NCBI GenBank assembly: GCA_014526335.1
Contig: JACTAT010000016.1
Coordinates: 600,770 to 664,769 of the forward strand
DNA: 64,000 nt
Direction: 5' to 3'
DNA from: Chrysaora quinquecirrha
Lineage: Eukaryota > Cnidaria > Scyphozoa > Semaeostomeae > Pelagiidae
Within the stretch, counting starts at the first letter, position 1. Every line of letters begins with the position of its first letter. Shown one piece after another: positions 57,301-64,000 of the stretch. The translations under genes and the position numbers were made by a program. A model generated the notes under the pieces. The model did no database searches. It was not told the DNA's origin and saw nothing but the letters and a program-made list of their open reading frames with translations.

Positions 57301-59450
57301 TTATGACTGTGACACGCTCCCTTCAGCGTACTGGCTTATATTTATGACTGTGACACGCTCCCTTCAGCGTACTGGCTTATATTTATGACTGTGACACGCT
57401 CCCTTCAGCGTACTGGCTTTTATTTATGACTGTGACACGCTCCCTTCAGCGTACTGGCTTATATTTATGACTGTGACACGCTCCCTTCAGCGTACTGGCT
57501 ATTATTTATGACTGTGACACGCTCCCCTCAGCGTACTGGCTATTATTTATGACTGTGACACGCTCCCCTCAGCGTGCTGGCTTTTATTTATGACTGTGAC
57601 ACGCTCCCTTCAGCGTACTGGCTTATATTTATGACTGTGACACGCTCCCTTCAGCGTACTGGCTTATATTTATGACTGCGACACGCTCCCTTCAGCGTAC
57701 TGGCTTATACTTATGACTGTGACACGCTCCCTTCAGCGTACTGCCTTATATTTATGACTGCGACACGCTCCCCTCAGCGTCCTGGCTTCTTATTTACGAC
57801 TGCGACACCTTCCCCTCAGCGTACTGGCTTATACTTATGACTACGACGCGCTCCCTTCAGCGTACTGGCTTATATTTATGACTGCGACACGCTCCCTTCA
57901 GCGTACTGGCTTATACTTATGACTGCGACACGCTCCCTTCAGCGTACTGGCTTATATTTATGACTGTGACACGCTCCCTTCAGCGTACTGGCTTTTATTT
58001 ATGACTGTGACACGCTCCCTTCAGCGTACTGGCTTATATTTATGACTGCGACACGCTCCCCTCAGCATCCTGGCTTCTTATTTACGACTGCGACACCTTC
58101 CCCTCAGCGTACTGGCTTATACTTATGACTCCGACACGCTCCCTTCAGCGTACTGGCTTATATTTATGACTGCGACACGCTCCCTTCAGCGTACTGGCTT
58201 ATACTTATGACTGCGACACGCTCCCTTCAGCGTACTGGCTTATATTTATGACTGTGACACGCTCCTTCAGCGTACTGGCTTTTATTTATGACTGTGACAC
58301 GCTCCTTCAGCGTACTGGCTTATATTTATGACTGCGACACGCTCCCCTCAGCGTCCTGGCTTCTTATTTACGACTGCGACACCTTCCCCTCAGCGTACTG
58401 GCTTATACTTATGACTCCGACGCGCTCCCTTCAGCGTACTGGCTTATATTTATGACTGCGACACGCTCCCTTCAGCGTACTGGCTTATATTTATGACTGT
58501 GACACGCTCCCTTCAGCGTACTGGCTTATATTTATGACTGCGACACGCTCCCTTCAGCGTACTGGCTTATATTTATGACTGCGACACGCTCCCTTCAGCG
58601 TACTGGCTTATATTTATGACTGTGACACGCTCCCTTCAGCGTACTGGCTTATATTTATGACTGTGACACGCTCCCTTCAGCGTATTGGCTTATATTTATG
58701 ACTGCGACACGCTCCCCTCAGCGTCCTGGCTTCTTATTTACGACTGCGACACGCTCCCCTCAGCGTACTGGCTTATACTTATGACTGCGACACGCTCCCT
58801 TCAGCGTACTGGCTAATATTTATGACTGTGACACGCTCCCTTCAGCGTACTGGCTTATATTTATGACTGTGACACGCTCCCTTCAGCGTACTGGCTTATA
58901 TTTATGACTGTGACACGCTCCCTTCAGCGTACTGGCTTTTATTTATGACTGTGACACGCTCCCTTCAGCGTACTGGCTTATATTTATGACTGTGACACGC
59001 TCCCCTCAGCGTACTGGCTTTTATTTATGACTGCGAGACGCTCCCCTCAGCGTACTGGCTTTTGTTTATGACTGTGACACGCTCCCCTCAGCGTACTGGC
59101 ATTTACTTATGGCTGTGACACGCTCCCCTCAGCGTACTGGCTTTTATTTATGACTGCGACACGCTCCCCTCGGCGTACTGGCTTCTTATTTATGACTGCG
59201 ACACGCTCCCCTCAGCGTCCTGGCTTTTATTTATGACTGTGACACGCTCCCCTCAGCCTACTGGCTTCTTATTTATGACTGCGACACTCTCCTCTCAGCG
59301 TACTGGCTTTTATTTATAACTGCGACACGCTCCCTTCAGCGTACTGTATTTTATTTATTACTGCAGCACGTTCCCTTGAGCGTTCGGTGTTATTGTTTCT
59401 TACTGCGACACGCTTCCTTCTTCATACAGTATTTTTATTTATAATGGACA
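54358..59450 (+). repeat. 41-bp satellite array, about 124 copies, with higher-order structure
   Basis: The unit is about 41 bp, with the core GACACGCTCCCTTCAGCGTA followed by CTGGCTTATATTTATGACTGT. Each unit holds a short palindrome, ACGCT-CCCTTC-AGCGT, able to form a 5-bp stem. The variant GTCCTGGCTTCTTATTTACG recurs 287-288 bp apart (56260, 56547 and 56835; also 57780, 58067 and 58354), that is, every seven monomers. Edge copies (54358-54480 and 59280-59450) are degenerate, as in arrays homogenised by unequal exchange. Because 41 is not a multiple of three, no frame persists. Confidence 0.95.
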
Positions 59451-59575
59451 CATTTTCCTTTGATGTTTTCACCATCGTTATTTGTATTTTTACCCCCCTT
59501 CTCCCATCTAATATGAATCTCAACAACGGCAGTTGAAGTATGGGCGCAGCGGAGGCATTGCACCCCAAATATAAA
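59451..59575. other. Junction of satellite and retroelement
   Basis: C-rich ACCCCCCTTCTCCC at about 59492. Nothing else. Confidence 0.3.
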
Positions 59576-59940
59576 ACTGTTGCCTACGGAAAACAAAGTC
59601 TATCTTACATAGGGAGCTTTTTGTGGAACACGATCGCGGATGAGGTCAAAGCTTCTGAAACTATTTGCAAATTTAAAAAACACATTAAGAACTGAAAAGG
59701 TGAAACATGCAGTTGCAAACTATGTACACCATACATACCGCAAGTTAGTTTCTTGACTTAATTACAGATTTTCTTATTTTTGTAAACCTTGAGTAAATTT
59801 TTTGTAAAATTTTTTGTAAATTTTTTGTCTTTGTGCTTAGTAGTAGGTTTCAATTAGCTATGTTAGCTCTCAATTAGCTATATTATATTGTAGTACCTAC
59901 TTTAAATAAATTAATTATTATATATTATTATTATTATTAC
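59576..59940 (+). pseudogene. Non-LTR retrotransposon 3' end with ATT tail
   Basis: A short frame to the stop at 59693-59695 reads SLSYIGSFLWNTIADEVK then FKKHIKN, the typical end of a CR1/L2-class ORF2 (G-x-x-SL-Y-G, LWN, FK). A 3' UTR with repeated AATTTTTTGTAA and a TATTATTATTATTA tail follows. All upstream domains are missing, as in 5'-truncated insertions. Confidence 0.65.
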
Positions 59941-60151
59941 CCCCCAAAAAATGGCCAAATTTCTTTTTCTATCATTTCAACCCAAATTTGTTGCTTCTTT
60001 CCCAACTGACCTGCGTTGCACCCCCCCTCCCGTATCTAAAAAATGTCACTAAATATCATTATTGGCAAATTTTTTTACTGGAAAGTATCGAACGGATCCC
60101 TAGTATATCTGTGAACTGAGTGCCGCCATGGGATTATAATTCATTTGGATC

Positions 60152-60336
60152 CTTAATTCATAAAGCAGCTAGATCTTGCGGCCTGTTTAACTCTCATAGG
60201 CATACATGTATAGAAATGCATTTCATCTACGATTTTATATCGTATAACGTGAGCTAGTATTATTCACAGGGTGACATTGGATGTGAATGAAGAAGTGAAT
60301 GAAACAATTCCTGTCTGGTTGAAATCTTGAATATTT
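60152..60336. repeat. Direct repeat flanking the satellite (right copy)
   Basis: This is the partner of 53862-54039, about 6.3 kb away and in the same orientation. Confidence 0.65.
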
Positions 60337-60754
60337 ATCATAGCAAAGGTAATTTCTACGTATATATATATAAGAAAAATATTGTAAAAATTAGAAATAT
60401 GCCAGTAGTCGCACGGCACGCAAAACTGGGGATTAAGCCAGGAGAGCGGCACACCACCCAATCCAAGGCCACGCGTAAAATAAATGCTGGAAACGGTAGT
60501 AGAAAGGATAGAGGGTATCGAGTTTGCGCAGAAAACTGCGGAATGGTGGAAAGAAGTGCGAATCATCAGCTATCCACCCATGACTGCGTTTCGGGGGTTA
60601 GGATAGTACGCAGAGCAGAGCGGGCCTCGGGGTAATGTAATCGTACTGGGTCTCTTGGAAGTTTCTGGGGGAAGTATTAAGAGAAGTTCAATTTTTGCAG
60701 GTCCCCTTCACAGGGCCCTGGACCTCTGACCCCGCTGGACCACTTCTCGACGGT
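60337..60754. other. Gene-free stretch
   Basis: The + ORF ending at 60633 has basic composition but no start context or domain and is not called. No other signal is seen. Confidence 0.3.
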
Positions 60755-61115
60755 GCTGGGTGTATCACTTCATAAATCTCGTTCACCTTGACGATAAACC
60801 TTCATAAATCTTACAAATGTTTTAAGTCTTATAAATCCTATAAATCTCTTGTTTTAGCTACTATGCTTGTAAGCAGAACTATGCTAGACAACGATTGAAG
60901 GAAAATTGCGTGCGTTCTTTAAAGACGTAATCTTAACGAGACCTAATCCAGGTATTTGCATTCATTATGAAAGAATTTTTGCAAGTTTCGAAATATCTAC
61001 AAAAATTGAAGGATGTCCTATATAAATCTCTGTAAATCTCAATAAACCCCAAAAAAATTACCACAAAAGAAAAGAGGTTTACAAATCTCGTAATTTTAGA
61101 AGTGGTACACCCCTC
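60755..61115. mobile_element. MITE-like element with GGTGTATCACTTC ends
   Basis: TGGGTGTATCACTTCATAAA at the left and TAGAAGTGGTACACCCC at the right are imperfect inverted repeats. The inside is rich in TATAAATCT words. The motif GGTGTACGAGAT near 63890 and 63958 suggests a further diverged copy at the window end. Confidence 0.4.
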
Positions 61116-61224
61116 GCACAGTGCTCTCTTCCCGACAACATTACACTACTATTCTAACCGAAACATTATCTTGACAATAGTTTATTAAAAGTACTAATAC
61201 GAAATTCACGTATTAAATTTTTAG

Positions 61225-61385
61225 GAAGATGAACGAATGGTGTCAGCGCAGCAAAAGATCTCTGGGAATGTAAGTTTGTTTCTTTATTATGCATTTGTAT
61301 TTATTGCTTCTATAATGCCTTTATTTTTCTTCAAGGGGAGAGGGCAGATGCAAGAACTGGAATTGTTGCATCAGGAAAGCAAGCA
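61225..61385 (+). CDS. Two candidate internal exons of an unknown gene
   Basis: Exon a (61225-61269) lies between TTTTTAG and GTAAGTTT; exon b (61336-61385) lies between TCTTCAAG and GTAAGTTG. Both splice pairs fit consensus, and the joined frame stays open (EDERMVSAQQKISGN, then GRGQMQELELLHQES), a polar helical sequence. Flanking exons were not found, so the call is tentative. The gene could continue past either side. Confidence 0.35.
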
Positions 61386-61679
61386 GTAAGTTGATGATTC
61401 TTGTCTTCTGTAATTATTAAGTCTCATTCTGTTGCCCCATTAGAGGGTCGGAGTATCCCATATTCCTTATCATTTTTCTAAACATACCCATTATCCTCTG
61501 TATGCCTTCTCTCAAATTTCACAAAAAATAAATATCCCGTATACTCTTTGTTGTGTCCAGAAATATCCCTTATCCTTTTAATTTTTTCTGGAAATATCAC
61601 ATAACCCTAATACCCTAATGGGGCCTGTTAGGTAACTGGTATAAGCTAGGTCATTTGTATTTTCTGATTTTGCTACCCA

Positions 61680-62020
61680 AAAACTAGGTAACTGCTGTCT
61701 TGAGCAGTCTGTTCTACCCGGCTGCTACTACTGCCCTTGGTCATGCTAGGTTATTTTGATCCCATTGTTGCCCGGCAAAACTGGTAGCTAACTGTTGCCT
61801 TGAGCAGTCCGTTCTACCCGGATGCTACCCTTGATCGCGCTAGGTAATTTCTGCTTACAGAGATTGATCCCATTGTTACCCGGCGAAACTGGTAGCTAAC
61901 TGTTGCCTTGAGCAGTACGTTATACCCGGATGCTACCCTTGATCGCGCTAAGTTATTTCTGGGATTGATCCCATTGCTACCCGACAAAACATGTAACTGC
62001 TGCCTGCCTTTAGCAGCCTG
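61680..62020. repeat. Tandem repeat of about 100-120 bp, three to four copies
   Basis: Copies share TAACTGTTGCCTTGAGCAGT, TACCCGGATGCTACCCTTGA and GATTGATCCCATTG. Unit length varies through small insertions. More diverged material runs on to about 62210. Confidence 0.75.
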
Positions 62021-62273
62021 TGTTTGCCCTTGTGACCACACAAGACTAGTTTTACTTAATAATGGACAGTGCCTACTGATAAAATTAGGGAACTACTGCC
62101 GGGAGCAGGTCGTAGTACCCTTAAACAGTCTAGGATGTTTTTCTTCTGACAGACAGTGTTATTAAGCAGCAGCTACCCAAATGAGCAGTTCCTGCCACCT
62201 GAGCACTCTATGGACAGAAGGTAATTTTTGCATAAGCATGCAAAAGCGTTTTCCGTGACGCAACGGCGCTCAG

Positions 62274-62393
62274 TTATGCTTTGACATGCTCTCCGATTTT
62301 GCCTATGGGAGTATGGATTTCCTTTCCTGATATTTGTCGATAGAATTCCTCGATTTCGTCAGCATTGGCCATAGCGATTAGAATCAACTTATC
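62274..62393 (-). CDS. Candidate last exon of an unknown gene
   Basis: On the minus strand, TTGCTTTCTGCAG is followed by an open frame of 39 codons to TAA (DKLILIAMANADEIEEFYRQ as its first 20 residues). The acceptor is strong and the sequence is protein-like, with a charged, amphipathic pattern. Upstream exons would lie above 62400 and were not identified. A chance ORF cannot be excluded. Confidence 0.3.
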   Translation of the reverse strand, partial: DKLILIAMANADEIEEFYRQISGKEIHTPIGKIGEHVKA

Positions 62394-62445
62394 CTGCAGA
62401 AAGCAAAAACGATGATGATAGTGACGATTATTTGTTATTCTTAAC

Positions 62446-62541
62446 ATAACCTTAAAATCTTAAAACCTTAAAATCTTAAAACCTTCAACTCTTAAAACCT
62501 TCAACTCTTAAAACCTTAAACTCTTAAAACCTTAAAAACTT
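62446..62541. repeat. CTTAAAACCTT microsatellite
   Basis: Units of the form CTTAAAACCTTAAA or CTTAAAACCTTCAA are repeated about eight times. Confidence 0.8.
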
Positions 62542-62799
62542 GAACAATGGTCACCAAATCAATAATCATGACAATTAATTATGATTATTATCATCGTTTT
62601 GCCGGTTCCAGAAAATGTTCACTTTTTACACACTTTTATCATAGCTAAGTAGACTCATTTTGGTCAGCAAGAGAGGAATTCCATCGATCGAAAGGAAAAG
62701 CTTGAGCGAAGGGTGCTTCCTTGACGTGGGGCTCGAGCTTTTGACTAAATGCACCCGGCAAAGCTTAGGAAACCAAGAACAAATTCTGCACAGTGTGTT

Positions 62800-62985
62800 G
62801 TAGATGAAGGTGAAATGGTGTTTTAGCGCCAGTCGCTAGGATCTCAGTAGTAGGCTAACCAATCGATACCTCGACCCTGGCTGTTACGCTACCATTGTTG
62901 GGATCAAACCCTGACCACACTGAGCTCCTGACACCACGAGTCAGCTGGGTTAAGCAACAACGCCACAGCACCTTCATAGTGAGTT
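62800..62985 (-). repeat. SINE, minus-strand copy
   Basis: It matches the copies at 1881-2315 throughout: tail GAAGGTGAAATGGTGTTTTA, CTAGGATCTCAGTAGTAGG, ACCTCGACCCTGGCTGT, and the tRNA-like end CACCACGAGTCAGCTGGGTT. At about 190 bp it is probably complete. Confidence 0.65.
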
Positions 62986-64000
62986 ATTTAGGTCCAAATC
63001 TGTGACAAGCGGGATACATCAGAACCGAATTTTGGTGTCTTCATCATAGCGTAATAGCGGTAGTGTATAGGCAAACTAGTTTCAGCACGCTAGCCCTACT
63101 GCGTCAAAATGGAGCCCTATTGAAAAGGGAGCCCTTTTGATGAGGTAATATTTCTTTATATTCAATATGAATTTTTTTATTATTCCTAGTGCCAAGATTA
63201 CATACAGTATTTTTGGGTTTTCCCACCTGCAAGTTTGTTAGTTTAGTAAATAAATGTCTCTTATGGTGAGCCTCTCATTCATTATACCCAGAGATCACAT
63301 CGGCCCCGGTTTGGATTTGAGGCTATGCTTTGCTTTGTGCTTTCATTCAGTGGATAAGCAGCTATAAGTTGAAGACGTGAATTCATGCACTTTGAAATCT
63401 CTCCTTATTCACCATCGACATACCTGCCATTAACTCTGTGATTTGCACCAGTGAAAACAATATAACAACCCGCAATAATCTGATAACCTTGACGCTTTGC
63501 TTCCATCGGTCAAGAGCAACAACAGGTCGGAGTTATTCAAGGTTTTTGGTGCCACAAATGATACCATTGAAGGTTCTTCCGGTACTGAGCAGCTAAATAA
63601 CTGCGTTTACTCACAGCCTCTATTCAATGTTTTTTATTCATGTTATGAATTTTAATGCTTCTGACTTTCAGTGCAACACTTTTCTTCCTATTAAATCTCG
63701 CTCGTTTTGTTTCCCTGTTTTGTTTATTTGCTCATTTTAGCTTTTCCACTTACTGTCCCCCAAAAGTCTTTTTGTAGGCCTAACAGTTGGTGAGTTTGAC
63801 CCGCGAAGACAGAGGTGTAGGTACAAAGAATGTTAAGCAACTGTTAAGCAACTTTGAGGGCTGAAATGTCTAAAATTTGTAAAGGTGTACGAGATTCCTA
63901 TTGAAACAAAAGAGATTTTACAAAATCCCTACGAAAACAATAGAGATTCCAGCTGAGGGTGTACGAGATCCAAGGAGTGAATTGCCCCTCGGTAATATGG
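62986..64000. other. Gene-free end of the window
   Basis: The GTGTACGAGAT motif occurs at about 63888 and 63960. No ORF with support and no further repeat pair is seen. Confidence 0.3.

Noticed and set aside
54358..59450. CRISPR-like array or coding repeat
   Set aside because: There are no distinct spacers, and the 41-bp length shifts the frame at each unit.
60327..60635. Basic 102-codon ORF
   Set aside because: The start is in repeat-derived sequence; no domain or splice context.

Overview
The window is animal (metazoan) nuclear DNA: AT-rich, with GT-AG introns, tRNA-derived SINEs, many MITE-like foldback elements, fragments of non-LTR and Penelope-like retroelements, and two very large tandem arrays. 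The mix of repeats (GGGCCTGTT Harbinger-type MITEs, an animal-type KDZ transposon, Penelope-like elements with hammerhead motifs) suits a marine invertebrate, most likely a cnidarian or similar early-branching animal. That placement is inference, because no conserved housekeeping gene is visible. A run of exactly 500 N (46485-46984) is an assembly gap.

Host genes. Four genes at about 5.0-6.7, 9.9-12.8, 15.7-19.9 and 39.0-40.2 kb (+ strand) and one at 43.9-45.0 kb (- strand) share a layout: a main coding exon begins in phase 1, and in the two clearest cases it is preceded by a separate exon that encodes only a signal peptide and ends in a single G. The products are predicted secreted, low-complexity proteins: Asp/Ser-rich, mixed with short repeats, Lys/Asn-rich, Ala-Ser-Lys repeats with polyserine, and His/Asp-rich heptads. 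Two of them share a C-terminal block of about 35 residues. This looks like a local cluster of fast-evolving secreted matrix or structural proteins. A separate three-exon gene at 47.5-51.8 kb encodes a small protein with a basic nuclear-localisation-like motif and a long acidic tail. The 61-64 kb end holds only isolated candidate exons.

Mobile DNA. The centre of the window (22.70-36.09 kb) is one 13.4-kb KDZ (Kyakuja/Dileera/Zisupton) DNA transposon with 104-bp terminal inverted repeats. It carries an intron-rich transposase gene on the + strand and a convergent multi-exon gene on the - strand, whose product has a homeodomain-like helix and an HMG-box-like region. A 3-kb array of about 25 copies of a 120-bp repeat lies between the two 3' ends. 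The transposon is bounded on the right by the thumb and GIY-YIG nuclease end of a Penelope-like element, and on both sides by inverted copies of that element's pLTR. Each pLTR copy holds a hammerhead-ribozyme-like motif. Two likely frameshifts suggest that this transposase copy is no longer intact, or that the assembly has homopolymer errors.

Right part. From 54.36 to 59.45 kb runs a 41-bp satellite of about 124 copies with a seven-monomer higher-order pattern, flanked by direct copies of a roughly 180-bp segment. Around it lie a large foldback element (52.5-53.6 kb), remnants of non-LTR retrotransposons (42.7, 43.1 and 59.6 kb), a 96-bp coding-compatible tandem repeat (45.75-46.2 kb), SINE copies and microsatellites.
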